From positions 372,001 through 436,000 of the forward strand of contig NZ_JAQQXR010000005.1 in assembly GCF_028595325.1 (NCBI RefSeq): a stretch of DNA of 64,000 nucleotides. Reading direction: 5' to 3'. Shown in pieces: positions 11,527 to 20,889 of this stretch. The notes below the pieces were generated by a model. The model had not been told where the DNA came from. It made no database searches and saw only the letters and a list, made by a program, of their open reading frames with translations. The stretch comes from Janthinobacterium fluminis (lineage in GTDB: Bacteria; Pseudomonadota; Gammaproteobacteria; Burkholderiales; Burkholderiaceae_D). The translations under genes were made by a program, and so were the position numbers. The number at the start of each line of letters is the position of its first letter. Position 1 is the stretch's first letter.

Positions 11527-11946
11527 TGCGCGCTGGAATAAAAAATTTGAGGCTGGATTGTACCCTGTCGCGCGTTTTTGTGATAGCAAAATGACGGGGC
11601 CGGCGGCGCCGCGCAAAGTCGAAGGGGCGAATTGAGCGGATGCAGCCATCATGCCCCCGGTAGCGTCCTGTTTGCCGCATGCGTTTCTATATTGCAACCG
11701 CAGTAAAATTGTTATTTTGGTAGTGTTGCTTTTTTACTAGTTGCGCGATAGTATTGTTTCGGTGCCGAAATTATAACTTTGCAGCCCTTGCCCGGAAAGG
11801 CAGGATGTTCACGCTTTTTTTGCCTTGCCGGGCGAGCCACGGGATTTGTCCAGCGGTTTTTGGAGGAGGATGGTTCCGGGACTGCGGGTAGGCGCACCAA
11901 GTGTTGTTAATTCAATAATTAAATTTAACTTACCAAGGAAATTGCA
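11527..11946. other. Intergenic region between hemF and the bacteriocin-like gene
   Basis: This 420-base stretch is AT-richer than its neighbours and has no convincing gene. It must hold the hemF promoter on the minus strand and that of the small-peptide gene on the plus strand. A strong inverted repeat lies at 11790-11833 and is listed separately. Confidence 0.5.
11790..11833. repeat. Stem-loop upstream of the bacteriocin-like gene
   Basis: GCCCGGAAAGGCA (11790-11802) pairs with TGCCTTGCCGGGC (11821-11833), a 13-base stem with one mismatch. The loop contains a run of seven T. It lies about 115 bases before the small-peptide gene, so it could be an attenuator in its leader or a terminator for an upstream transcript. 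Confidence 0.5.
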
Positions 11947-12153
11947 ATGCAAGAAATGACTTTGAGCGAGATTGAACAGGTTTCCGCTGCCGGCGTCTCC
12001 GGCGTATTCATCGGCACGGTGGGCGGCTCGATTGTTGGTGCTGCCATTGGCGCGGGCATGGGTGGCGTGGCCGGCGCGATGATTGGTTATCGCTATGGCC
12101 GCATGATTGGCGGCGCGGTGGGCGGCTACATGCAGCAGCATGCATCGAATTAA
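11947..12153 (+). CDS. Colicin-V-like / class II bacteriocin-type peptide precursor
   Basis: 68 residues. The N-terminus MQEMTLSEIEQVSAAG has the pattern of a double-glycine-type leader (LTxxEhxxVSGG), but with AAG in place of GG. The rest is a glycine/alanine-rich hydrophobic core with repeated GxxxG spacing (GGSIVGAAIGAGMGG, AGAMIG, MIGGAVGGYM), as in pore-forming microcins and two-peptide bacteriocins. AAGGAA about eight bases before the ATG is a good ribosome site. No peptidase-containing ABC exporter is in the window, so processing would have to be elsewhere. A short membrane protein follows at 12233. The alternative is a glycine-zipper membrane protein without toxin function. Confidence 0.6.
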   Translation: MQEMTLSEIEQVSAAGVSGVFIGTVGGSIVGAAIGAGMGGVAGAMIGYRYGRMIGGAVGGYMQQHASN

Positions 12154-12167
12154 TCTGGTATAAGATG

Positions 12168-12211
12168 AAAAAGGTGCGTGCAGTGCGGCGTAAAAATGCC
12201 CGCACCTTTTT
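12168..12211 (+). terminator. Hairpin between peptide gene and small membrane gene
   Basis: AAAAAGGTGCG (12168-12178) pairs with CGCACCTTTTT (12201-12211), an 11-base perfect stem ending in a T run. It follows the peptide stop by 14 bases and would limit, but may not abolish, read-through into the next small gene. Confidence 0.65.
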
Positions 12212-12232
12212 CTAAGGCTATGGGAGCTTACT

Positions 12233-12358
12233 ATGCTTGTTTACATCAAAGAGATGGCGATCAAGGCAAAAAAATCACCGTTATTTCCGGGTATTTTGAT
12301 CGTTTCCGTATTCGATGTCATCTTGCTGATATTGCTGACCGTTAAAGGGCCTGCTTAG
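12233..12358 (+). CDS. 41-residue single-span membrane protein (possible immunity protein)
   Basis: A short frame begins ATG at 12233 with GGAG seven bases upstream and ends TAG at 12356-12358. It encodes a basic N-terminus (MLVYIKEMAIKAKKSP) and one hydrophobic helix (GILIVSVFDVILLILLTV) with a short tail. It lies 79 bases behind the bacteriocin-like gene. Very small basic membrane proteins next to microcin genes are often the self-immunity factor, so that role is suggested by position only. Confidence 0.5.
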   Translation: MLVYIKEMAIKAKKSPLFPGILIVSVFDVILLILLTVKGPA

Positions 12359-12540
12359 GCCCCGGACGGCGTGCAACAGCGGCCCTGACTCAGGCGCGCC
12401 CGCGCCCGGCATCTGCGCCGAACGGCTGGCCGGGACATGCCCGATATTGCCCGTCGCGCCGCCATTCTTCCCCACACATCAACAGTAGCAAGGTCCACAC
12501 CCGTTCAGGTCATTGCCGCCCGCGTCCGGCGGCGTCGTTG

Positions 12541-12563
12541 CGCTCCCCCGCAGAGGGGGAGCG
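12541..12563 (-). terminator. Hairpin downstream of purD
   Basis: CGCTCCCCC pairs perfectly with GGGGGAGCG around a 5-base loop, nine bases past the purD stop on the minus strand. There is no T run, so it may be a 3' stabilising stem rather than a full intrinsic terminator. Confidence 0.5.
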
Positions 12564-12571
12564 GGCCGGGC

Positions 12572-13840
12572 TTAATGTTTCAGGCCGCGCCAGCCGATGT
12601 CGCGGCGGAACTGGGCGCCGTCGAAGTGGATCTTGTCGACGGTTTCGTAAGCCACTTTCTGCGCCATCCTGACGCTGTCGCCGAGGCCGACGACGCACAG
12701 CACGCGCCCGCCGTTGGTGTAGAGCTTGCCGTCGGCTTCGCGCGTGCCGGCGTGGAAGGTCACCGAATCGGCCGTCTCGGCGGGAATGCTGCCGATCTGC
12801 GCGCCCTTGAGCGGGGCGTCCGGATAGCCGGCGGCGGCCATGACGACGCCGACGGCCGTGCGGCGGTCCCATTCCAGCTCGACGGCGTCGAGCGTGCCGT
12901 TGACGGCGTGCTCCATCACCGTGACGAGGTCGGTTTTCAGGCGCGCCATGATGGGCTGGGTTTCCGGGTCGCCCATGCGGCAGTTGAATTCCAGCGTCTT
13001 CGGGTTGCCCTTGTCGTCGATCATCAGGCCGGCGTACAGGAAGCCGGTGAAGGTGATGCCGTCCTTGGCCATGCCGGCGATGGTCGGGTTGATGATTTCG
13101 CGCATCACGCGGGCGTGCATGGCCGGCGTGACGATGGGCGCCGGCGAATACGCGCCCATGCCGCCCGTGTTCGGGCCTTCGTCGTTGTCCTTCAGGCGCT
13201 TGTGGTCCTGGCTGGTGGCCAGCGGCAGCACGTTCTTGCCGTCGCACATGACGATGAAGCTGGCCTCCTCGCCGGCGAGGAATTCCTCGATGACGATGCG
13301 GGCGCCGGCGTCGCCGAACTGGTTATCGGAGAGCATCATGTCGACGGCCTGGTGGGCTTCCTCCAGGCTCATCGCCACGACCACGCCCTTGCCGGCGGCC
13401 AGGCCGTCGGCCTTGATGACGATGGGCGCGCCCTGGGCGTCGACGTAGGCGTGCGCCGGGGCCGCCTCGGAAAAGGTCTGGTACAGGGCCGTCGGGATGC
13501 CGTGGCGCTGCATGAATGCCTTGGCGAAATCCTTCGACGACTCCAGTTGCGCCGCCTCCTTGCTGGGGCCGAAGATCTTCAGGCCGCGCGAGCGGAACAG
13601 GTTGACGATGCCGGCCGCCAGCGGCACTTCCGGGCCGACCACGGTCAGGCCGATGTGCTCGGCGACGACGAAGTCGGCCAGCGCGTCGAGGTCGCCGATG
13701 TCGAGGTTGACCAGGCGCGCGTCGCGCGCCGTGCCGCCGTTGCCGGGCGCCACATACACCATCTGTATGCGCTCCGATTGCGCCAGTTTCCAGGCCAGTG
13801 CGTGTTCGCGGCCGCCAGAGCCGACTACCAAAATTTTCAT
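12572..13840 (-). CDS. purD: Phosphoribosylamine-glycine ligase (GAR synthetase)
   Basis: 422 residues, full length. It begins MKILVVGSGGREHALAWKL, the PurD start signature, and shows the ATP-grasp segments VIKADGLAAGKGVVVA, EEFLAGEEASFIVMCDG and FNCRMGDPETQ. It ligates glycine to phosphoribosylamine in purine synthesis. It follows the yebC-type gene on the minus strand after 58 bases, so the two may be co-transcribed. Confidence 0.96.
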   Translation of the reverse strand: MKILVVGSGGREHALAWKLAQSERIQMVYVAPGNGGTARDARLVNLDIGDLDALADFVVAEHIGLTVVGPEVPLAAGIVNLFRSRGLKIFGPSKEAAQLESSKDFAKAFMQRHGIPTALYQTFSEAAPAHAYVDAQGAPIVIKADGLAAGKGVVVAMSLEEAHQAVDMMLSDNQFGDAGARIVIEEFLAGEEASFIVMCDGKNVLPLATSQDHKRLKDNDEGPNTGGMGAYSPAPIVTPAMHARVMREIINPTIAGMAKDGITFTGFLYAGLMIDDKGNPKTLEFNCRMGDPETQPIMARLKTDLVTVMEHAVNGTLDAVELEWDRRTAVGVVMAAAGYPDAPLKGAQIGSIPAETADSVTFHAGTREADGKLYTNGGRVLCVVGLGDSVRMAQKVAYETVDKIHFDGAQFRRDIGWRGLKH

Positions 13841-13898
13841 AAGAACCGTTCGTTCAGTTGGGGCGCGGGCGGCGGGGCCGCCCGCGGTAGTTCGTCGA

Positions 13899-14624
13899 TT
13901 AGTCTTCGATCAGCGCGTTCGAGAACACTTCCTGGACGTCGTCCAGGTTTTCCAGCGCGTCCAGCAATTTTTGCATCTTCATGCCTTCCTCGCCGCTGAA
14001 GACGGTTTCGGTGGCGGGCTTCATGATGATCTCGGCCACCTCGGCCTTGAAGCCGGCTTTCTCCAGCGCGTCCTTGACGTTGGCGAAGTCGTGCACGGCG
14101 CACAGCACCTCGAAGCCGCCCTCGTCGTCGGTGACGACGTCTTCGGCGCCGGCCTCCAGCGCCGCCTCCATCAGCGTGTCCTCGCTGGTGCCGGGGGCGA
14201 ACAGGAACTGGCCGCAATGCTGGAACATGAAGGCGACCGAGCCCTCGTTGCCCATATTGCCGCCGAACTTGGAGAAGGCGTGGCGCACCTCGGCCACCGT
14301 GCGCACCCGGTTGTCGGTCATGCACTCGACGATGATGGCGGCGCCGCCGATGCCGTAGCCCTCGTAGCGCACCTCCTCGTAGTTGGCGCCGTCGACGCCG
14401 CCGCTGCCGCGGGTGATCGCGCGCTGCACGTTATCCTTCGGCATATTGGCGTCGGCCGCCTTGTCGACGGCCAGCCGCAGGCGCGGATTGGCGGCGATGT
14501 CGCCGCCGCCCATGCGCGCGGCGACCGTGATTTCCTTGATCAGGCGCGTCCAGATCTTGCCGCGTTTAGCATCCGTCGCGGCCTTCTTGTGTTTGATATT
14601 GGCCCATTTACTATGTCCAGCCAT
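13899..14624 (-). CDS. YebC/PmpR-family regulatory protein
   Basis: 241 residues starting [23 protein letters not shown], the conserved YebC/TACO1 opening. It continues with [42 protein letters not shown] and [18 protein letters not shown]. Members are transcription regulators and, more recently, have been linked to translation of proline-rich stretches. It is upstream of purD in the same direction. Confidence 0.94.
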   Translation of the reverse strand: MAGHSKWANIKHKKAATDAKRGKIWTRLIKEITVAARMGGGDIAANPRLRLAVDKAADANMPKDNVQRAITRGSGGVDGANYEEVRYEGYGIGGAAIIVECMTDNRVRTVAEVRHAFSKFGGNMGNEGSVAFMFQHCGQFLFAPGTSEDTLMEAALEAGAEDVVTDDEGGFEVLCAVHDFANVKDALEKAGFKAEVAEIIMKPATETVFSGEEGMKMQKLLDALENLDDVQEVFSNALIED

Positions 14625-14741
14625 GGCGAATCTTCCTTAGACGGTGTGCAATTGTGGCCGATATTTTACCATATTGGCATGCCGAAAATCCCCCTTCGCC
14701 CGCCTGGGGCGCCGCGCTCGAGTGCGCGCGCGCAACGCCGC

Positions 14742-14833
14742 AGCCGGGGACAGACCACGATTGCAGCACAGCCGGGGACAGACCACGATTTTCGGGTAAT
14801 GCATTACCCGAAAATCGTGGTCTGTCCCCGGCT
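14742..14833. repeat. REPIN-like palindrome, copy A (half element + perfect 64-base palindrome)
   Basis: A single arm (AGCCGGGGACAGACCACGA, from 14742) is followed by a complete palindrome at 14770-14833 whose two 32-base halves are exact reverse complements. The arms begin AGCCGGGGACAGACCACGAT and the centre is GTAATGCATTAC. The same GGGGACAGACCAC arm recurs at 26494, 34993 and 35122. The element ends 37 bases before the EamA start and could affect its expression. Confidence 0.9.
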
Positions 14834-14870
14834 GTCAGCGGTGTTTCGTTTTTGCCTTTACAATCAAGGC

Positions 14871-15788
14871 ATGAGTACAAGTCCCGCCAGCCCGCCCCAG
14901 CATTCTCTTCCACGTTCGGCATATCTCGGCGGCTTGTCCATCGCCGTCGGCGGCGCGGTATTGTTTTCCACCAAGGCCATCGTCGCCAAGTTGTTGTACC
15001 GCTATCACATCGACGCCGTCACGCTGATCGCCTTCCGCATGTTGTTTTCGCTGCCCGTGTTCGCCGCCGTGGCGCTGTGGAAGATGCGCACCGAGGCGCC
15101 GCTGGCCGCCGGCGACCGCTGGCGCATCGCCGGCCTCGGCCTGGTCGGCTATTATCTGTCGAGCTTTCTCGATTTCCTCGGGCTGCAATACATCTCGGTC
15201 GGGCTGGAGCGCCTGATCTTGTTCCTGACGCCCACCTTCGTGCTGTTCATCACGACGGTGTTCCTGAAGCAGCACATCAGCCGCAAGCAGTGGCTGGCGC
15301 TGGCCGCCTCCTATTGCGGCATCGTGCTGGTGTTCGTGCACGATTTGCGGGGCGGCGCCAGCAATGTGGCGCTCGGTTCGCTGCTGGTGCTGGGCTCGGC
15401 CAGCGCCTATGCCGTCTACCTGCTGGGCTCGGGCGAACTGGTCAAGCGCATCGGCTCGCTGCGCCTGGTGGCGTATGCGATGTGTGTGTCGACGCTGGCC
15501 TGCCTCGCCCAGTTTTTCCTGCTGCGCCCGGCCGCGCTGCTGATCCAGCCGCTGCCGGTGTATGGCTTGTCGCTGCTGAACGGGATTTTTTGCACGGTGA
15601 TGCCGGTCTTTATGACGATGACGGCGGTGGCGCGCATCGGCGCGGCCACGGCCTCGCAGGCCGGCATGATCGGCCCCGTGTCGACGCTGTTCCTCGGCGC
15701 GCTGATTCTCGGCGAGCCGATCACGAATTGGCAGTTGGCCGGCACCGCGCTGGTGCTGGCCGGTATCTACATGCTGTCGAAAAAATAA
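14871..15788 (+). CDS. EamA/DMT-family transporter
   Basis: 305 residues from the ATG at 14871. The open frame extends far upstream only because it crosses the antisense strand of yebC and the palindrome. Ten hydrophobic segments arranged as two EamA repeats are visible, starting with [24 protein letters not shown] and ending [15 protein letters not shown]. Family members export metabolites or amino acids. The substrate cannot be inferred. The gene precedes mgsA by 31 bases. Confidence 0.88.
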   Translation: MSTSPASPPQHSLPRSAYLGGLSIAVGGAVLFSTKAIVAKLLYRYHIDAVTLIAFRMLFSLPVFAAVALWKMRTEAPLAAGDRWRIAGLGLVGYYLSSFLDFLGLQYISVGLERLILFLTPTFVLFITTVFLKQHISRKQWLALAASYCGIVLVFVHDLRGGASNVALGSLLVLGSASAYAVYLLGSGELVKRIGSLRLVAYAMCVSTLACLAQFFLLRPAALLIQPLPVYGLSLLNGIFCTVMPVFMTMTAVARIGAATASQAGMIGPVSTLFLGALILGEPITNWQLAGTALVLAGIYMLSKK

Positions 15789-15819
15789 ACCTATGCCTTG
15801 CACTGTTACGGATCCCCCC

Positions 15820-16209
15820 ATGAGCCCGCGTATTGCCCTGATTGCCCACGATAAGAAAAAAGACGACATGATCGCGCTGGCCGCGGTGTACCTGGATTTT
15901 CTGCGCACCTGCACGCTGTCGGCCACCGGCACCACGGGCGCGCGCCTGATCAAGGAGCTGGGCCTGGTCGTCGAGCGCAAGCATTCGGGGCCGTTCGGCG
16001 GCGATTTGCAGATCGGCTCGATGCTGGTCGAGGGCCAGATCGATTGCGTGATCTTCCTGCGCGACCCGATGACGCCGCAGCCGCACGAGCCCGACATCAA
16101 CGCGCTGGTGCGCGCCTGCGACGTGCACAACGTGGCCTGCGCCACCAATGTGGCGTCGGCCCATCTGCTGCTGTCGCAACTGGTGGCGCGCGCCGCGCCG
16201 TCCGCTTAA
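15820..16209 (+). CDS. mgsA: Methylglyoxal synthase
   Basis: 129 residues from the ATG at 15820 ([17 protein letters not shown]). An ATG at 15793 would add nine residues and neither start has a strong ribosome site. Hallmarks are IALIAHD, the phosphate-binding [17 protein letters not shown] and the CATNVASA C-terminal motif. It converts dihydroxyacetone phosphate to methylglyoxal and phosphate. It is somewhat shorter at the C-terminus than the E. coli enzyme. Confidence 0.92.
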   Translation: MSPRIALIAHDKKKDDMIALAAVYLDFLRTCTLSATGTTGARLIKELGLVVERKHSGPFGGDLQIGSMLVEGQIDCVIFLRDPMTPQPHEPDINALVRACDVHNVACATNVASAHLLLSQLVARAAPSA

Positions 16210-16236
16210 TTTTTCATTCACCCATAAGGCAAGCTC

Positions 16237-17211
16237 ATGGTAAAAGCAATCAGGATGTCCAGGACCGGCGGGCCGGAAGTGATGGAGTATGTCGACGTCG
16301 AGCTGGCGCCGCCCGGTCCCGGCGAGGCAAGGGTGCGGCACGAGGCGATCGGCCTGAATTTCATTGATGTGTATTTCCGCAGCGGCCTGTATCCGCAGCC
16401 CTTGCCGGGCGGCCTGGGCATGGAGGGCGCCGGCGTCGTCGAGGCCGTCGGCGCCGGCGTCACCGAGTTCGAGGTGGGCGACCGCGTCGCCTACGCCAGC
16501 CGGCCGAACGGCGCCTACGCGCAGGCGCGCAATGTGCCGGCGGCCGTGCTGCTGGCGCTGCCGCAGGCGATCGGTTTCGACACGGCGGCCGCCATGATGT
16601 TGCAGGGGATGACGGTGCAGTATTTGCTGAACCGCACGGTGCCGCTGAAGGCCGGCGACACGGTGCTGTTCCACGCGGCCGCCGGCGGCGTCGGGCTGAT
16701 CGCCTGCCAGTGGGCCAGGGCGCTGGGCGTGACCCTGATCGGCACGGTCGGCTCGGACGCCAAGGCGGCGCTGGCCAAGGCCAATGGCGCCGCCCACGTC
16801 ATCAACTACAACACGGAAAATTTCGTCGAGCGGGTCCGCGAGATCACCGGCGGCAAGGGCGTGCGGGCCGTCTACGATTCGATCGGCAAGGACACCTTTA
16901 TCGGCTCGCTGGACTGTCTGGCGCCGCTGGGCACGATGGTCAGCTTCGGCAACGCCTCCGGGCCGGTGCCGCCGTTTTCGCTGGGCGAGCTGGCCTCGCG
17001 CGGCGCGCTGTTCATCACCCGTCCGGCGCTGTTCAGCTACACCTCCACGCGCGCCGACCTGGAGGCCACGGCGGCCTCGCTGTTCGACGTCGTCGCCAGC
17101 GGCGCCGTCAAGATCGACATCCGCCAGCGGTATAATCTGGCCGATGTGGGGCAAGCCCATATCGCGCTGGAGTCGCGCGCGACCAGCGGCTCGTCCATTT
17201 TATTACCCTAG
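16237..17211 (+). CDS. qor: NADPH:quinone oxidoreductase (zinc-independent MDR family)
   Basis: 324 residues. It starts MVKAIRMSRTGGPEVMEYVDVEL and has the QOR features IGLNFIDVYFRSG, GMEGAGVVEAVG, the nucleotide-binding HAAAGGVGLIACQWA, and FGNASGPVPPFS. No zinc-ligating cysteines are present. It reduces quinones with NADPH. A 47-residue membrane-protein gene starts six bases after its stop. Confidence 0.92.
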   Translation: MVKAIRMSRTGGPEVMEYVDVELAPPGPGEARVRHEAIGLNFIDVYFRSGLYPQPLPGGLGMEGAGVVEAVGAGVTEFEVGDRVAYASRPNGAYAQARNVPAAVLLALPQAIGFDTAAAMMLQGMTVQYLLNRTVPLKAGDTVLFHAAAGGVGLIACQWARALGVTLIGTVGSDAKAALAKANGAAHVINYNTENFVERVREITGGKGVRAVYDSIGKDTFIGSLDCLAPLGTMVSFGNASGPVPPFSLGELASRGALFITRPALFSYTSTRADLEATAASLFDVVASGAVKIDIRQRYNLADVGQAHIALESRATSGSSILLP

Positions 17212-17216
17212 GAAAT

Positions 17217-17360
17217 ATGAACGATACCAAAGAAGACGATGTGCCGGCGCGCGAAACCGGCGACGGCAGGCCGAAATTCGGCCGCCTCTTGATTGTGCTG
17301 GCGCTGGCGGTGATGCTGATCGGCGCGCTCACGCTGTCGGCCGAGGCCCTGTACTCCTGA
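17217..17360 (+). CDS. 47-residue single-span membrane protein
   Basis: A short frame from the ATG at 17217 to TGA at 17358 encodes an acidic/basic N-terminal tail (MNDTKEDDVPARETGDGRPK) and one helix (RLLIVLALAVMLIGALTL) with a short SAEALYS end. AGGA four bases before the ATG overlaps the quinone oxidoreductase stop, which implies translational coupling. The function is unknown. Confidence 0.55.
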   Translation: MNDTKEDDVPARETGDGRPKFGRLLIVLALAVMLIGALTLSAEALYS

Positions 17361-17398
17361 GGCCCGGCGCCGCGGGCCGCCACCGGCGGCCCCGGCCT

Positions 17399-18028
17399 TC
17401 ACTCCAGTTTCAGGTCGACGCGGTGCGGCACGCCGCTCTGGCCGGGGAAACCGGCGAAGGCGCTGGCCACCAGGGCCGGCATGACGAGCGGCGTGGCCGC
17501 CTTGCGGCTGGTGTTTTGCACGGTGACGTCAAACAGCTTCTTGCCGTCGGCCATGTTGATGCTCAGCTGCAGCTGGCGCTCGTAGTTGTGGCGTATGTTT
17601 TCGCGCAAGTCCATCGGGCCGTACAGGAAGGGGTCGTAGAAATAGGGCCGGAAGCCGTACCAGCGCGCCTGACCCCAGTAGCCGTAGCGGCTCGGCCAGT
17701 AGCCCGGCCCGCCCCAGAACGGGTCCATCGACTCGATCACGCGCACCGGCCGGTCGGTGGTCGAGAAGCGCATCGCCACCCGCAGTTTCGCCGCGTCCTG
17801 GCTGGCCGCCTCGCTGAAGCCGAGCTTGCCCAGTTCGCCGCGCACCAGGTTCAGGTAGCTGCGGTATTCCAGGGTGTCCTCTTCGGCCGGGGGCGCCTGG
17901 AAGACATAGGATTTGTCCGGCAACTGCGCCGGCCACTCGTGGAAGGCCGTGACGTCGCTGCGGATCGTGGTGGCGCAGCCGGCCAGAAGCAGGCTCATGG
18001 CGGCGGCCAGGATGGCGAGGTATTTCAT
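17399..18028 (-). CDS. DUF4136-type lipoprotein
   Basis: 209 residues from the ATG at 18028. A lipoprotein signal MKYLAILAAAMSLLLAGC ends in a clear lipobox (LAGC), and the mature part has the DUF4136 pattern of an early FHEWP, a DxxxLexRSYLNLVRxxL helix and a C-terminal strand-rich region. A Trp/Tyr/Pro-rich central stretch (PFWGGPGYWPSRYGYWG) is typical of these envelope lipoproteins. The role is unknown. Confidence 0.8.
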   Translation of the reverse strand: MKYLAILAAAMSLLLAGCATTIRSDVTAFHEWPAQLPDKSYVFQAPPAEEDTLEYRSYLNLVRGELGKLGFSEAASQDAAKLRVAMRFSTTDRPVRVIESMDPFWGGPGYWPSRYGYWGQARWYGFRPYFYDPFLYGPMDLRENIRHNYERQLQLSINMADGKKLFDVTVQNTSRKAATPLVMPALVASAFAGFPGQSGVPHRVDLKLE

Positions 18029-18205
18029 CGCATTGATCTCCCACAAAAAATTGGCAATCTCTATCAACAGTTTACGTCCGGACAGGGGGCGCCGCTTGAT
18101 TATTACAGATTGTTACCCCCGGCGCTGCCCGGAGAGAAGATTCAGCCGCGCACCGGTCCGGTATTGGTAAAATAGGATTTTGCTCACGCTCCCACCCAAA
18201 TCCCT

Positions 18206-20854
18206 ATGCGCACAGACAGCCCTCAGACGATTTACCGCAAAAATTACACCCCGCCAAGTTTTCTGGTCGAGAGCGTGGAGCTGGGTTTCGATCTCGACCC
18301 CGCCCGCACGATCGTCGCCAACCGCATCAAGCTGGTGCGCAACCGGGACGGCAAACATAGCGACATCGAACTGCACGGCGAGCACATCGAACTGGTGGGC
18401 GTGCGCATGAACGGCAAGCGCCTGAAGCCGGGCCAGTACACGCTGAGCGAGCACGGCCTGACGATACGCAAGGCGCCCGCCAAGGTGACGCTGGACATCG
18501 AAACCGTCCTGGCGCCGCAGGAGAACACCTCGCTGTCCGGCTTGTACGTGTCGAACGGCAACTTCTTCACCCAGTGCGAGGCCGAGGGCTTCCGCCGCAT
18601 CACCTTCTTCCCCGACCGTCCCGACGTGATGGCCAAGTACACGGTGATGCTGCGCGCCGACAAGGAAAAATTCCCCGTGCTGCTATCGAACGGCAACCTG
18701 ATCGAACAGGGCGAGCTCGGCGACGGCCGCCACTACGCCAAGTGGGAAGATCCGTTCAAGAAGCCGTCCTACCTGTTCGCGCTGGTGGCGGCGCGCCTGG
18801 TGTGCCAGGAAGAGCGCTACACGCTGCAATCGGGCCGCGAAGTGCTGCTGCAGGTGTGGGTCGAAGAGGGCAACCTCGACAAGACCGACTACGCGATGCA
18901 GTCGCTGAAGAACAGCATACGCTGGGACGAGCAGCGTTTCGGCCTGGAGCTGGACCTGGACCGCTTCATGATCGTCGCCGTGGGCGACTTCAACATGGGC
19001 GCGATGGAAAACAAGGGCCTGAACATCTTCAACACGAAGTATGTGCTGGCCAACCCGCGCGTGGCCACCGACGTCGACTACGCCGGCATCGAGGCCGTGG
19101 TCGGCCACGAGTACTTCCACAACTGGACCGGCAACCGCGTCACCTGCCGCGACTGGTTCCAGCTGTCGCTGAAAGAGGGCCTGACCGTGTTCCGCGACCA
19201 GGAGTTCTCGGCCGACATGATAGGCACCGACACGGGCCGCGCCGTCACCCGCATCGACCAGGTGCGCACGCTGCGCCAGGCCCAGTTCCCCGAGGACGCC
19301 GGCCCGATGGCGCATCCGGTGCGGCCCGACTCCTTCGTCGAGATCAACAACTTCTACACCGTCACGATCTATGAAAAGGGCGCCGAGGTCGTGCGCATGA
19401 TGCAAACCCTGGTCGGGCGCGACGGCTTCCGCAAGGGCATGGACCTGTATTTCGCGCGCCACGACGGCCAGGCCGTGCAGTGCGACGACTTCCGCGCCGC
19501 GATGGCCGACGCCAACGGCCGCGACCTGAAGCAGTTCGAGCGCTGGTACAGCCAGGCCGGCACGCCGGTCGTGAAGGCCGTCACGCAGTATGACGCGGCC
19601 GCGCAGACCTACCACATCACGCTGGCGCAAAGCTGCCCGGACACGCCGGGCCAGACGGCCAAGCTGCCTTTCCACATCCCCGTCGCGGTCGGCCTGCTGG
19701 GCGCCGACGGCAAGGACCTGCCGCTGTACACGGACGGCGCGGCCGGCCAGGGCACGGTGGTGCTGGAGCTGACCGAGGCGACGCAGACCTTCCACTTCAG
19801 CGGCGTGGCGCAGCGGCCGACGCCGTCGCTGCTGCGCGACTTCTCCGCGCCGGTGGTGCTCGACTACGACTATAGCGACGCCGAACTGTTGCACCTGTTC
19901 AGCCACGACAGCGACCCCGTCAACCGCTGGGAAGCGGGCCAGCGCCTGGCCATGGCGCGCCTGCTGAAACTGACGGCCGACGTCGGCGCCGGCGCGCCGC
20001 TGGCGCTGGACGCCACCTTCATCGCCGCCCAGCGCGCGCTGCTGACGGACGCCACGCTCGACGCCGCCTTCCGCGAGCTGGCGCTGATCCTGCCGTCGGA
20101 AACCATCATCGCCGAACGGATGGAGGTGGTCGACCCACAGGCGATCCACACGGCGCGCCAGTTCATGCGCCGCAGCATCGCCGCCGCGCTCAAGCCGGAG
20201 CTGCTGGCCCAGTACCAGGCCAACCAGACGCCGGGCGCGTACAGCCCGGACGCGCAATCGGCCGGCAAGCGCGCGCTGAAAAACCTGGCGCTGGCCTACC
20301 TGCTGATCGCGCCGCAGGCGGCCGAGCTGGAACTGGCGCAGCGCCAGTTCGACGCGGCCGACAACATGACCGACCGTGCCGCCGCGCTGGCGGCGCTGAT
20401 CCACTCGGGCGCGCCGGACGGCGCCGCCAGCGCGTTGAAGAGCTACTTCGCCGACTTCGAGCACGAGGCGCTGGTCATCGACAAATGGTTCGCCATGCAG
20501 GCCGGCGCGCCGGGCACCGACGTGGCGGCCGTGCGCAAGCTGATGACGCATCCGGCCTTCACGCTGAAAAATCCGAACCGCGCGCGCAGCCTGATCTTCA
20601 ATTTCTGCGGCGGCAATCCGTCGCAGTTCCACGCGGCCGACGGCAGCGGCTACGCCTTCTGGGCCGAGCAGGTGATCGCGCTCGACGCGCTGAACCCGCA
20701 GGTGGCGGCGCGGCTGGCGCGCAGCATGGACCGCTGGCGCCGTTACGTGCCGGCGCTGCAGGCGCACATGAAGGCGGCGCTGGAGCGGGTGGCCGGCAGC
20801 GCCAGCCTGTCCAACGACGTGCTCGAAGTCGTCAGCAAGGCCTTGGCCAACTAG
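18206..20854 (+). CDS. pepN: Aminopeptidase N (M1 metalloprotease)
   Basis: 882 residues, the bacterial PepN length. The substrate-anchoring GAMEN motif is at 265-269 and the zinc site HEYFH at 301-305, with the third ligand about 20 residues on in the [13 protein letters not shown] helix. It removes N-terminal residues from peptides in the cytoplasm. It is followed 35 bases later by fbp in the same direction. Confidence 0.96.
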   Translation: MRTDSPQTIYRKNYTPPSFLVESVELGFDLDPARTIVANRIKLVRNRDGKHSDIELHGEHIELVGVRMNGKRLKPGQYTLSEHGLTIRKAPAKVTLDIETVLAPQENTSLSGLYVSNGNFFTQCEAEGFRRITFFPDRPDVMAKYTVMLRADKEKFPVLLSNGNLIEQGELGDGRHYAKWEDPFKKPSYLFALVAARLVCQEERYTLQSGREVLLQVWVEEGNLDKTDYAMQSLKNSIRWDEQRFGLELDLDRFMIVAVGDFNMGAMENKGLNIFNTKYVLANPRVATDVDYAGIEAVVGHEYFHNWTGNRVTCRDWFQLSLKEGLTVFRDQEFSADMIGTDTGRAVTRIDQVRTLRQAQFPEDAGPMAHPVRPDSFVEINNFYTVTIYEKGAEVVRMMQTLVGRDGFRKGMDLYFARHDGQAVQCDDFRAAMADANGRDLKQFERWYSQAGTPVVKAVTQYDAAAQTYHITLAQSCPDTPGQTAKLPFHIPVAVGLLGADGKDLPLYTDGAAGQGTVVLELTEATQTFHFSGVAQRPTPSLLRDFSAPVVLDYDYSDAELLHLFSHDSDPVNRWEAGQRLAMARLLKLTADVGAGAPLALDATFIAAQRALLTDATLDAAFRELALILPSETIIAERMEVVDPQAIHTARQFMRRSIAAALKPELLAQYQANQTPGAYSPDAQSAGKRALKNLALAYLLIAPQAAELELAQRQFDAADNMTDRAAALAALIHSGAPDGAASALKSYFADFEHEALVIDKWFAMQAGAPGTDVAAVRKLMTHPAFTLKNPNRARSLIFNFCGGNPSQFHAADGSGYAFWAEQVIALDALNPQVAARLARSMDRWRRYVPALQAHMKAALERVAGSASLSNDVLEVVSKALAN

Positions 20855-20889
20855 TACGCCACACCATATTCAATACACAAAGGGAAGTC

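Noticed and set aside
18683-20767. A 694-codon open frame antisense to pepN
   Set aside because: The pepN frame has GAMEN and HEYFH motifs at the right places. The antisense frame has no recognisable features.
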